This document shows positions 1 to 6,138 of a DNA stretch of 18,730 nt, piece after piece. The first letter of the stretch is position 1, and every line of letters begins with the position of its first letter. Origin of the DNA: JALRHH01 sp964638875 (lineage in GTDB: Bacteria > Patescibacteriota > Saccharimonadia > Saccharimonadales > JALRHH01); contig CAZXBL010000018.1 of assembly GCA_964638875.1 (NCBI GenBank), positions 1 to 18,730 of the forward strand, written 5' to 3'. The position numbers were made by a program, and so were the translations under genes. The notes below the pieces were generated by a model. The model worked only from the letters and a program-made list of their open reading frames with translations. It searched no databases and was not told the origin of the DNA.

Positions 1-884
1 TTGTGCTCGAAGTGCTTTGGGCCATCGGCGTCTGCGGTTAGGAATGGTAGATTAATGGTAACTTCATTGGTAGTCGAAAGTTCGATCTTTGCCTTTTCTG
101 CTTCGTCACGGAGGCGCTGCATTGCGGCGTTGTCGTCAGTCAGATCGATGCCTTGTTCTTTTTTGAACTCATCGACAAAGTAGTTTACGATTACACGGTC
201 AAAGTCGGCACCACCAAGGTGAGTGTCGCCATTGGTAGACTTAACTTCAAAGACACCATCGCCAAGCTCTAGAATAGATACATCAAAAGTACCACCACCG
301 AGGTCATACACTGCGATTTTTTCGTCCTTAGTGTTGCCTTTGTCTAATCCGTAAGCAAGTGCTGCGGCAGTAGGCTCATTGATAATACGCTTTACTTCAA
401 GACCAGCAATTTTACCGGCGTCTTTAGTTGCTTGGCGCTGACTGTCATCAAAGTAAGCAGGAACAGTAATGACTGCCTCTGTTACTGGTTCACCAAGGAA
501 ACCTTCGGCATCAGCCTTCAGTTTGCCAAGAATCATAGCGCTGATTTCTTCTGGGCTGTATTCTTTGTCGCCCATTTTAACCTTAACGCCAGTGTTGCTC
601 TTGACCATTTCGTAACCCATTAATTTTAGGTCACGTTGGACTTCTTTGTCTCCCCAGTTACGACCGATCAGACGCTTTACTTCGTAGATCGTATTTTTAG
701 GATTGGTTACCTGTTGGCGTCGTGCCACTTGACCAACTAAACGTTCGTCGTTCTTATTAACTGCAACAACTGAAGGGGTTGTGCGGTTACCCTCACTGTT
801 AGCAATAATTTCAGCCTTGCCAGCCTGCATAACTGCCATCGCCGAGTTAGTAGTTCCGAGGTCAATTCCTATAATTTTTCCCAT
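1..884 (-). CDS. dnaK: Chaperone DnaK (Hsp70), N-terminal part, runs off the window
   Basis: This is the ATP-dependent cytoplasmic Hsp70 chaperone that works with GrpE, encoded upstream in the same cluster. The 294 visible codons cover most of the actin-like nucleotide-binding domain. Seen in the translation: the phosphate-1 motif GIDLGTTNS (residues 6-14), VITVPAYF, the connect motif NEPTAAALAYG and the phosphate-2 motif DLGGGTFDVS. The start at 884 is supported by GAAAGGA about 9 nt upstream and by the Hsp70-typical beginning MGKIIGIDLG. The C-terminal substrate-binding domain lies beyond base 1. DnaK usually has slightly over 600 residues, so about half is visible. It has its own promoter with two HrcA operators. 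A co-chaperone dnaJ might follow outside the window, but this cannot be seen. Confidence 0.98.
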   Translation of the reverse strand, partial: MGKIIGIDLGTTNSAMAVMQAGKAEIIANSEGNRTTPSVVAVNKNDERLVGQVARRQQVTNPKNTIYEVKRLIGRNWGDKEVQRDLKLMGYEMVKSNTGVKVKMGDKEYSPEEISAMILGKLKADAEGFLGEPVTEAVITVPAYFDDSQRQATKDAGKIAGLEVKRIINEPTAAALAYGLDKGNTKDEKIAVYDLGGGTFDVSILELGDGVFEVKSTNGDTHLGGADFDRVIVNYFVDEFKKEQGIDLTDDNAAMQRLRDEAEKAKIELSTTNEVTINLPFLTADADGPKHFEH

Positions 885-902
885 ATTAATAGTTCCTTTC
901 CA

Positions 903-929
903 TTAGCAATGTGTGCATTAGAGTGCTAG
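903..929. promoter_or_regulatory. Second, degenerate CIRCE operator
   Basis: TTAGCAATG (903-911), a 9-nt spacer and GAGTGCTAG (921-929) agree with CIRCE at 15 of 18 arm positions and keep the exact 9-nt spacing. The site sits 22 bp downstream of the perfect operator in the direction of dnaK transcription, over the predicted start site. It is probably a weaker second HrcA site. Confidence 0.6.
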
Positions 930-933
930 AAAT

Positions 934-961
934 ATTGTATCACATAAAAATTAGCACTCAA
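934..961 (-). promoter_or_regulatory. dnaK sigma70-type promoter
   Basis: On the minus strand a -35 TTGAGT (961-956), a 16-nt spacer and a -10 TACAAT (939-934) lie upstream of dnaK. The predicted transcription start is near 927, giving a leader of about 40 nt that contains the Shine-Dalgarno. The perfect CIRCE covers the -35 and most of the spacer, and the degenerate one covers the transcription start. This is the expected layout for repression by HrcA. Confidence 0.65.
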
Positions 962-985
962 GTACTTAGAGTGCTAATTTTTATG
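943..985. promoter_or_regulatory. CIRCE operator (perfect) upstream of dnaK
   Basis: TTAGCACTC (951-959), a 9-nt spacer and GAGTGCTAA (969-977) match the HrcA-binding CIRCE consensus exactly. The symmetry extends outward: 943-959 and 969-985 are perfect 17-bp inverted arms. HrcA, encoded upstream in the cluster, is the expected ligand and would repress dnaK until heat or misfolded protein titrates the GroE/HrcA system (known biology of CIRCE). Confidence 0.95.
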
Positions 986-996
986 TTCCTCTCCTG

Positions 997-1200
997 TTAT
1001 GAAGCTAGTTTAGCTTCTCCCGCTGAGGCCGTGTGGCCTATTTTATCTATAACGTTTCTAGAACTTTCAACTGCTTCCCCTAGCTTTGACAGGGCTTCTC
1101 GCAATACTGGCCTCAAAGGGGCTTCCCTGAAAGCTTCACTCCAAGTCACTAAAGCTGGGTCTGGGTCATTAGTTAATCCCGTTTCTATTGTTTGTATCAT
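997..1200 (-). CDS. Small hypothetical protein (67 aa) in the heat-shock cluster
   Basis: I do not recognise the family. The 67-residue product is soluble, with a proline-rich early part followed by a likely helix with Lys, Glu and Arg, and it has no cysteine or membrane segment. A strong Shine-Dalgarno (GGAGGA, 9 nt before the ATG at 1200) argues that it is translated. It lies between the CcdA-like gene (106 nt upstream) and the CIRCE/dnaK promoter, on the same strand. A short inverted repeat (GAAGCTA/TAGCTTC, 1001-1017) covers its last codons. It could be an extra member of the stress regulon or a transcript of its own. The opposite-strand frame at 911-1285 has no comparable start signal and is taken as a shadow. 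Confidence 0.6.
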   Translation of the reverse strand: MIQTIETGLTNDPDPALVTWSEAFREAPLRPVLREALSKLGEAVESSRNVIDKIGHTASAGEAKLAS

Positions 1201-1305
1201 TGGATCATTTCCTCCAATTTTAGCGTACTCTTGTAAGCATAAGTGTAAAGTCTTTGTGGGAAGACTAGCCCACCGAGTGCTTTGATAACACCATATAAGG
1301 TAAGA

Positions 1306-2016
1306 TTACTGGTCTATTTTCATTTCTAAGTTGCTGATGGGTGCATACCAGCCTTTGTCTAAGATGTAGGTTTGCAATTGCTTGTCTAAGCCCAAGAGAA
1401 TCGCTAGTCCTACGATAATAAACAGTGTCCCTAGCACCTTACGGAAAGCGCCGTGGGGATTTGCAGCCCAGCCAAGACGTTGCACAACGCTTCGTCCACC
1501 GATTGCGATAGCTAACAGTATTAATGACAGGCCTAGCGCATAGGCGATAATGGCTGCAAAGCCTTGTGCAAATGATCCAGGCAGGATTATTCCTACGATG
1601 AATAGGTATGTTGGGCTACAGCTGTTGAATATTGGCCCTAATGATGCACCTGTAATAATATCGTTGAGTGTGCTGCCAGACTTAACTTTGATAGTTCCTA
1701 GCTTTGAAGCGCCAGTTTTGAGCGCTAGCCACTCCCACAACTTTGGAAAAACGATAAGTAGGCCAAGCCCGATCAGCAGCCCACCTGAAATCCACTGCCA
1801 GACTTCAACCGGCACCCCAAGTAATGATGTGGATGCCTTTAGTAGCAGCGTGAAGACAATGACTGATACAGCAAGGCTGCCGACAATCGTCAGCGGTTTT
1901 TTGAGCGAGCGGGACCCATCAATTGACCCACCAATAATAATCGGCAATAACGGTAAAATACACGGCGCCAGCGCGGTCAGGATGCCGGCGAAAAATGCTG
2001 CAATGATAATCGTCAT
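1306..2016 (-). CDS. CcdA/DsbD-type transmembrane thiol-disulfide carrier
   Basis: This 236-residue membrane protein belongs to the CcdA/DsbD-beta family, which passes reducing equivalents from cytoplasmic thioredoxin across the membrane to extracytoplasmic thiol proteins. About six hydrophobic helices are visible. The two family-defining cysteines stand in LAPCILPLLP (Cys19) and GPIFNSCSPTY (Cys133), each next to prolines as in CcdA. Its ATG overlaps the TGA of the upstream thioredoxin (shared ATGA at 2013-2016), so translation is coupled and the two products probably form one redox relay. Placement in a chaperone operon suggests induction by protein-folding stress (inference). A cytochrome c biogenesis role is unlikely without haem-handling genes nearby. 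Confidence 0.88.
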   Translation of the reverse strand: MTIIIAAFFAGILTALAPCILPLLPIIIGGSIDGSRSLKKPLTIVGSLAVSVIVFTLLLKASTSLLGVPVEVWQWISGGLLIGLGLLIVFPKLWEWLALKTGASKLGTIKVKSGSTLNDIITGASLGPIFNSCSPTYLFIVGIILPGSFAQGFAAIIAYALGLSLILLAIAIGGRSVVQRLGWAANPHGAFRKVLGTLFIIVGLAILLGLDKQLQTYILDKGWYAPISNLEMKIDQ

Positions 2017-2483
2017 AGATTGCTCAGTGCATTTTCAAGGGTAGGATTTTGGTATGGTGTGAATTTAGAGATCAAATTTCCTTGATCATTAACTTTCACA
2101 ACTGTTGTTTGCAGAGTCACGCCATACTTTTTGCGAAGTGCTTGGGAATTGTCATAATCTACTTTAAAAATCGTGATACCTTCTGGTACGCCTTGCTTTT
2201 TAATGTCAGCTTCCAGCGCCCGGCACTGCGGGCACCAGCTAGCATGAAAAAAGAGAATTTTTGTGCCAGTCGCTTCCGCTAATCGAGCCTCGCTGTACTC
2301 TTGATAACTACCCTCCCTTGCCTGGGGCGCAGTCGAGTCATTACTGATTTGACTAGTTTTTGGCGTATTTGGGAGTGTTGTTCGCTTTCCCTGTTCCCTA
2401 CTATCACTATTGAGCCACAGCAAACCACCTAGGAGGAGCAGTATTGCTATTGTGGCGATAGAAGAAACTAACCGTTTATTCAT
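2013..2483 (-). CDS. Membrane-anchored thioredoxin-fold protein (CPQC)
   Basis: A 156-residue protein with one N-terminal membrane segment (about residues 7-24), a Ser/Thr/Asn-rich linker (25-60) and an extracytoplasmic thioredoxin fold. The active site is WCPQC (Cys84, Cys87). By eye alignment the conserved cis-proline loop position is Thr126 (in LQTTVV) rather than Pro, which usually alters reactivity or metal binding; this is worth noting. It lies 12 nt downstream of grpE and is translationally coupled to the CcdA-like gene, its probable electron donor. It may reduce or isomerise disulfides of exported proteins. The neighbouring secreted enzymes with several cysteines would be plausible clients (inference). 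Confidence 0.88.
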   Translation of the reverse strand: MNKRLVSSIATIAILLLLGGLLWLNSDSREQGKRTTLPNTPKTSQISNDSTAPQAREGSYQEYSEARLAEATGTKILFFHASWCPQCRALEADIKKQGVPEGITIFKVDYDNSQALRKKYGVTLQTTVVKVNDQGNLISKFTPYQNPTLENALSNL

Positions 2484-2495
2484 ACCTTAATAATA

Positions 2496-2972
2496 CTATT
2501 GATGAGTCACACGAACCATAGCATGGCGGATGACTTCATCGCCAAGTACGTAGCCTGCTTGAAGCTCTTCGCTAACCACCTCTTTGGTGCCTGAACCCTC
2601 TTCCATACTGACCGCTTCATGTAGGTTAGGGTCAAATGGCTCACCGACGGTTTTGATGCGCGTTACACCAATGTCTTCTAAAGTCTTTTCAAACTGCTTT
2701 ACCACACCCTGTACGCCCTTTATATAATCATTGTCTTTGAGTTCTTTAGGAACATGCTTGATTGCTCGCTCAAAGTTGTCCACGACTGGTAATAAGTCCT
2801 TGACAACGCCTGCTTTCACGACGTTCCTAAGATTACCTATTTGTTCATCATGACGGCGGCGTACGTTAATGACATCAGCACGCTCACGTTGTAACGCATC
2901 AGTTAGCTCAGTTATCTGAGCCTGGAGTGATTCTGTGTCTACTTTATTTTCCTTTGGTTTCTTGTCGGTCAC
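2496..2972 (-). CDS. grpE: Nucleotide exchange factor GrpE
   Basis: GrpE dimerises and releases ADP from DnaK, resetting the Hsp70 cycle in the cytoplasm. The 158-residue product has a charged N-terminus, a long coiled-coil helix (about residues 13-55) and the C-terminal beta-wing with the family pattern FDPNLHEAVSMEE followed by GYVLGDEVIRHAMVRV. Its length is somewhat below that of E. coli GrpE (about 197), mainly from a short N-terminus. The start at 2972 overlaps the stop of the 70-residue ORF by 4 nt (ATGA), so it depends on upstream translation. Regulation follows the hrcA promoter and its CIRCE. Confidence 0.96.
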   Translation of the reverse strand: MTDKKPKENKVDTESLQAQITELTDALQRERADVINVRRRHDEQIGNLRNVVKAGVVKDLLPVVDNFERAIKHVPKELKDNDYIKGVQGVVKQFEKTLEDIGVTRIKTVGEPFDPNLHEAVSMEEGSGTKEVVSEELQAGYVLGDEVIRHAMVRVTHQ

Positions 2973-3181
2973 TTTACATCCTCTATTATTCCACTTGGAT
3001 ATCGTCCTGATACTTCGATGTCTGCATCGTGCATCATCAGACTAGCTTCTTCTTCACTTATACCTTGATTTATTAAAGCAAGGCGTGCGAGCTCAGTGGT
3101 TGTTTCCCCTGCAAGCGGACATCCCCTTTGCGTTTCAAGCATAGCATTCATATGAGCAGCAATTAGGTCGCACCTATCCAT
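2969..3181 (-). CDS. Small hypothetical protein (70 aa) between hrcA and grpE
   Basis: I do not recognise this 70-residue protein. It is acidic and predicted mostly helical, with methionine-rich stretches (HMNAML, SLMMHD) and two cysteines (Cys4, Cys21). Its start codon overlaps the end of hrcA by 8 nt, and its own stop overlaps the grpE start by 4 nt, so it is locked into the operon by coupling on both sides. That makes it very likely to be expressed with the chaperone system. It could be a co-chaperone or a modulator of HrcA, but nothing in the sequence decides this. Confidence 0.75.
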   Translation of the reverse strand: MDRCDLIAAHMNAMLETQRGCPLAGETTTELARLALINQGISEEEASLMMHDADIEVSGRYPSGIIEDVK

Positions 3182-3878
3182 ATAGAACCTCTTCTAGTGA
3201 ACGACCCGTGTGTTCTACCAAGTTCATAACACTGCGATAGCTCTGGCGTGTTGGGCCGAGCACGCCAATATAGCTACGATCACTGTATGGGCTGCGGAAT
3301 TTACTGATGATCAAGGTACAGTTCGCAGCGCGGCCGATTGGGTTCTCTGCACCAATATAGACACTGAGAGGTTCGTTTGGTGCTGCCTCGCGGAGCCATG
3401 GCTCCAGGTTATCGAGCAATCGCGCAACTTGCTGAACCTGATTGGCACTTGTGAATTCAGGTTGCCCAAATAGATTAGATAACCCAGACATGTACAGCTG
3501 GTTGCCTATCGTTGCCATACCGAGGTTATGCGTTAGTTCTACCAGGGTATCTACTGCGTTACGAATAGTGCGCTCGGGTAAACCACCGCCTTCGACACGA
3601 GCTGTCAAAGCCCTTTCACCTCGGCTTTCAGCTTGTGTCGGGTGCCCGTCTACCAGACCGTTAACATAGTATCGGTACCCCTTGTCTGTTGGGATACGAC
3701 CAGCGCTGGTATGCGGCTGAGTGATAAAACCAAGTCGCTCTAACTCGGCCATCTCTGCACGGATAGTTGCGGATGAGACGTTGAATACTTTAGCAAGCAG
3801 GCTGGACCCAACTGGGCTGGCCACCTCTGCATACTGCTCCACAACTGCACGTAAAATCTGGTTCTGACGATCCGTCAT
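3174..3878 (-). CDS. hrcA: Heat-inducible transcription repressor HrcA (short form)
   Basis: HrcA binds CIRCE operators and represses chaperone genes. The N-terminus carries the family winged-helix pattern: RQNQILRAVVEQY, PVGSS, then SSATIRAEMAELERLGF and QPHTSAGRIPTDKGYRYYV. I choose the ATG at 3878 (234 residues) because upstream codons overlap the promoter and operator, and MTDRQ aligns with the family start. Typical HrcA has about 340 residues, so the dimerisation/GAF-like part is shortened; this seems common in reduced genomes. No Shine-Dalgarno is present, and a TATAAT lies 9 nt before the ATG, suggesting a leaderless mRNA. First gene of the operon; autoregulated through the CIRCE variant at 3899-3925. 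Confidence 0.95.
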   Translation of the reverse strand: MTDRQNQILRAVVEQYAEVASPVGSSLLAKVFNVSSATIRAEMAELERLGFITQPHTSAGRIPTDKGYRYYVNGLVDGHPTQAESRGERALTARVEGGGLPERTIRNAVDTLVELTHNLGMATIGNQLYMSGLSNLFGQPEFTSANQVQQVARLLDNLEPWLREAAPNEPLSVYIGAENPIGRAANCTLIISKFRSPYSDRSYIGVLGPTRQSYRSVMNLVEHTGRSLEEVLYG

Positions 3879-3887
3879 AATGCCACA

Positions 3888-3916
3888 ATTATAGTCGCCT
3901 GGCACTCAAAAGTCTA
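3888..3916 (-). promoter_or_regulatory. hrcA operon promoter
   Basis: On the minus strand, -35 TAGACT (3916-3911), a 17-nt spacer and a perfect -10 TATAAT (3893-3888). Only 9 nt separate the -10 from the start codon at 3878, so transcription should begin at or within a few bases of the ATG. The -35 lies inside the CIRCE variant, which fits repression by HrcA. Confidence 0.7.
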
Positions 3917-3925
3917 GAGTGCCAG
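3899..3925. promoter_or_regulatory. CIRCE variant operator at hrcA
   Basis: CTGGCACTC (3899-3907), a 9-nt spacer and GAGTGCCAG (3917-3925) form a perfect 9-bp inverted repeat. The core GCACTC-N9-GAGTGC matches CIRCE, while the outer TTA/TAA of the consensus is replaced on both sides by CTG/CAG, keeping the symmetry. It sits over the hrcA -35 and immediately upstream of the divergent promoter for the kinase gene at 3965, so HrcA might influence both. Confidence 0.88.
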
Positions 3926-3927
3926 TA

Positions 3928-3956
3928 TTGCCTCAGGCTTACATATATTCTAGAAT
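3928..3956 (+). promoter_or_regulatory. Promoter of the adenylate-kinase-like gene
   Basis: -35 TTGCCT (3928-3933), 17-nt spacer, -10 TAGAAT (3951-3956). The start codon at 3965 follows the -10 by 8 nt, so the mRNA is probably leaderless. The -35 begins 2 bp after the CIRCE variant. Confidence 0.55.
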
Positions 3957-3964
3957 GGTAGTTC

Positions 3965-4591
3965 ATGCATCACTTGGAGCGAGAGAAACAAATAGCACAA
4001 ATTAAAAAGTGGCTCGGAACAGGCTCACTTAATATTTTTGGGCTGCCCTTTGCCGGCAAAGACACCCATGCTCAAGAACTAGCAGTTCATTTAGATGCAA
4101 CAATTCTTGGTGGGGGTGATATTTTAAGGAATAGTGTCATCCCAGAGCATGTGAAGAAAGTTATTGACGCAGGTGGTCTTGCGCCTACAGATGACTACGT
4201 AAATATTGTTCTACCTTACCTTTCTAAACAACCAGAGGATAAGCCGTTGATGCTTAGTTCTGTTGGGCGTTGGAAGGGTGAAGAAGATGGAGTGATTGGT
4301 GCCGCAGAATCAAGCGGTCACCCTATAAAAGCTGTTATCTACCTGTATATCGATATACCTACTGCTTTGGACCGTTGGCAGCACTCACAAGTCCATGCAA
4401 CGCGGGGAAAACGTGCTGACGATGCTGAGCACAAACTAGAAGTAAGATTTGAAGAGTTCAATCAAAAAACACTACCTGTCATCGAACACTACAGAGAGTT
4501 AGGGCTACTAATAGAAATCGATGGCACACCGGAGATTGCTCGTGTCTCTCAGGATATTCTCGATAAACTAGCCAAGTTTTCTGAGAGCTAG
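3965..4591 (+). CDS. Adenylate kinase-like nucleoside monophosphate kinase
   Basis: A 208-residue P-loop kinase of the adenylate kinase superfamily, which would transfer phosphate between (d)NTP and a nucleoside monophosphate in the cytoplasm. Seen: Walker A GLPFAGKDT (residues 26-34), the early NMP-site segment GGGDILRNS, an apparent LID-type arginine stretch RGKRADD, and a closing helix with R-x-x-EF. The canonical LID pattern (DGxPR, GRRVC) and the usual GFPRT before Walker B are not present; SSVGRWKGE stands at the latter place. It may therefore be a divergent paralogue rather than the essential Adk. The gene diverges from hrcA, seems leaderless, and its last 24 nt overlap the convergent membrane-protein gene. 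Confidence 0.8.
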   Translation: MHHLEREKQIAQIKKWLGTGSLNIFGLPFAGKDTHAQELAVHLDATILGGGDILRNSVIPEHVKKVIDAGGLAPTDDYVNIVLPYLSKQPEDKPLMLSSVGRWKGEEDGVIGAAESSGHPIKAVIYLYIDIPTALDRWQHSQVHATRGKRADDAEHKLEVRFEEFNQKTLPVIEHYRELGLLIEIDGTPEIARVSQDILDKLAKFSES

Positions 4592-4825
4592 ACCTGTAAT
4601 AGAAAGTGTCGCGATTCCTACTACTAATAATATCCATGGGTGATTTACGAAAAGCTCAACGCTATCTATGATTTTTTCAAAGCCATAAAAGGTTGAAACT
4701 AGACCAAATGTACCAATCATAGCAAAGGTAAGCGGGTAGCGTTCGGCAACGCTTTCCCGCCTTTGTCGTGCCTTTTCTATAATCTTGTCGTCTATTTCAG
4801 TAAATGGAACAATGCTTTTAGTCAT
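4568..4825 (-). CDS. Small two-helix membrane protein (85 aa)
   Basis: Family not recognised. The protein has a charged cytoplasmic-like N-terminus (residues 1-30, rich in Lys/Arg/Glu) and two hydrophobic helices (about 32-50 and 63-81) ending in a basic tail. Its 3' end overlaps the kinase gene tail-to-tail by 24 bp. An extended -10 (TGG TATTAT) stands 6 nt before the start, so the mRNA is probably leaderless. That promoter lies close to, and partly under, the opposite promoter for the beta-propeller gene. Function unknown. Confidence 0.65.
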   Translation of the reverse strand: MTKSIVPFTEIDDKIIEKARQRRESVAERYPLTFAMIGTFGLVSTFYGFEKIIDSVELFVNHPWILLVVGIATLSITGLALRKLG

Positions 4826-4831
4826 AAAAAG

Positions 4832-4840
4832 ATAATACCA
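4832..4840 (-). promoter_or_regulatory. Extended -10 promoter of the small membrane protein
   Basis: Minus-strand TGG followed by TATTAT (4837-4832) forms an extended -10 element. No good -35 is seen. Only 6 nt separate it from the ATG at 4825. Confidence 0.5.
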
Positions 4841-4845
4841 CTCTA

Positions 4846-4874
4846 TTGACTTAGATTATGCTTATACTTATAGT
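4846..4874 (+). promoter_or_regulatory. Promoter of the beta-propeller protein gene
   Basis: -35 TTGACT (4846-4851), 17-nt spacer, -10 TATAGT (4869-4874): a near-consensus promoter. The predicted start near 4881 leaves a leader of about 29 nt to the ATG at 4910. The leader lacks a clear Shine-Dalgarno (A-rich, GAAAAAGA). Confidence 0.75.
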
Positions 4875-4909
4875 TCAGCTATACAAAGTAAATAGAAAAA
4901 GATTCTAAA

Positions 4910-6058
4910 ATGAAAAAGTTAGACGCTAAAGGGTTTTCTCACCACTTATTATTACCTGTACTCGCGATTTCCTTAATTGCAGGTGCTGGAGCATATCTAG
5001 TAAACCGAAGTAAGGCAGCAACTGAAAACGGCAGCATTGCCTTTTTTTACTTCAATGGATCAACATCAAAGGGGTACACCATTAAGGACGATGGTGCGGG
5101 ATTAACGACTTTCTCTAATGCGGTCAGTGCTTCTACTGGCAACACTCTTACTAGAACAAGTGATAACCGTTATGTAGTCCACGGTCAGAAAACTAGCAAC
5201 TTTGCGGGCAAAACTGTTTATACCGACCCCCAAAGTTCCTACACAGGTTGTGTGTTCCCTGACGCGACAAGTACAACAGGTACTCAGTACATAAGAGGAG
5301 ACCAGACTGTCAAACCACCCATTGGTACATCAAGTGTCCCCGTCGTTACCTATGTATGGGTTAAGCACGAGTGTTCCAAGTCATACTATGGTGCTGGGCC
5401 TGCAATAACCGCTAGTTTGAACATAGTGAATGCCAAGGGCAGTAATAAATCAGTTCTGGTACCCGATACTAAAGGAAGTGTATTTCAGTTAGCGTGGGGG
5501 CCAGCTGGTGACAGGTTGTTTATGCTACGATCCCAGCCAAACTCTTTTGGTATAAGTGAGATCGTGGTGCACACCGGCGATGGTAGTCTTCGTACACTTG
5601 CGTCTGGGGTAACAGGCTATGCACTGTCTGGAAACGGTAAGAAGATCGTATACGTCGTGCCTAAATACAGTGGCGTCGATGAATTCTATATTATGAATTC
5701 TGATGGCTCTAATAAGAAACTGGTGTTTTCTGGCCAAGCAGGTAGCTTGAACGAGGATAGTCTGAACGCAACTGGTACACAGTTTGTGTATAAGAGATGG
5801 GCGAGTGATGCCACAAGTCTTATTGTAGTTAACACTAATAGTGGTGCTACTAGAGTAGCTGCTACAGCTAACCTCTCTAGCAACATCCAAGACTTTAGCT
5901 GGTCACCCACTGGCGACAAGATTGCATACATGATAAAGGATGATTCAGCAAAGAAATATGAACTGTTCGTGGTTAAGCCGAGTGGCTCAGCACGACTTAG
6001 CCTTCAGTCAGGTGTTGCTGATTCTGACCGTGGTGGCTTTGGGCACCTTGATTGGTAA
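4910..6058 (+). CDS. Exported TolB-like beta-propeller protein
   Basis: A 382-residue exported protein. Residues 1-37 form a signal or anchor segment: basic start, hydrophobic LLLPVLAISLIAGAGAYLV, then NRSKAA, which offers a type I signal peptidase-like S-x-A site. The rest is beta-rich and contains TolB/WD40-like (PD40) repeats, e.g. LAWGPAGDRLFML, YALSGNGKKIVYV, MNSDGSNKKLVF and FSWSPTGDKIAYM, the hallmark of dipeptidyl peptidase/TolB-type propellers. No catalytic serine-protease domain follows, so it probably binds a ligand or partner at the cell surface. A central part (about 60-170) matches no repeat I recognise. It is followed by an exported nuclease-fold gene with the same N-terminal segment. 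TolB identity proper is unlikely, as no Pal/TolA partners are seen. Confidence 0.82.
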   Translation: MKKLDAKGFSHHLLLPVLAISLIAGAGAYLVNRSKAATENGSIAFFYFNGSTSKGYTIKDDGAGLTTFSNAVSASTGNTLTRTSDNRYVVHGQKTSNFAGKTVYTDPQSSYTGCVFPDATSTTGTQYIRGDQTVKPPIGTSSVPVVTYVWVKHECSKSYYGAGPAITASLNIVNAKGSNKSVLVPDTKGSVFQLAWGPAGDRLFMLRSQPNSFGISEIVVHTGDGSLRTLASGVTGYALSGNGKKIVYVVPKYSGVDEFYIMNSDGSNKKLVFSGQAGSLNEDSLNATGTQFVYKRWASDATSLIVVNTNSGATRVAATANLSSNIQDFSWSPTGDKIAYMIKDDSAKKYELFVVKPSGSARLSLQSGVADSDRGGFGHLDW

Positions 6059-6085
6059 TCAGTATGTGCATCTGTACAGACCTGC

Positions 6086-6115
6086 TTGTGTTTATCACTC
6101 AGCTTGTCATATAAT
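6086..6115 (+). promoter_or_regulatory. Promoter of the EEP-family enzyme gene
   Basis: -35 TTGTGT (6086-6091), 18-nt spacer, perfect -10 TATAAT (6110-6115). The leader to the ATG at 6139 is about 17 nt and lacks a Shine-Dalgarno (AAAAAAGAT). This makes the gene transcriptionally separate from the propeller gene ending at 6058. Confidence 0.65.
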
Positions 6116-6138
6116 TCAGCCAGAGTAACAAAAAAGAT

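Noticed and set aside
911..1285. 124-residue plus-strand ORF opposite the 67-residue gene
   Set aside because: It runs through the CIRCE/dnaK promoter, has no ribosome site, and the opposite frame has a strong Shine-Dalgarno.
1550..2044. 164-residue plus-strand ORF
   Set aside because: It is a mirror of the CcdA-like coding sequence, which has clear family motifs.
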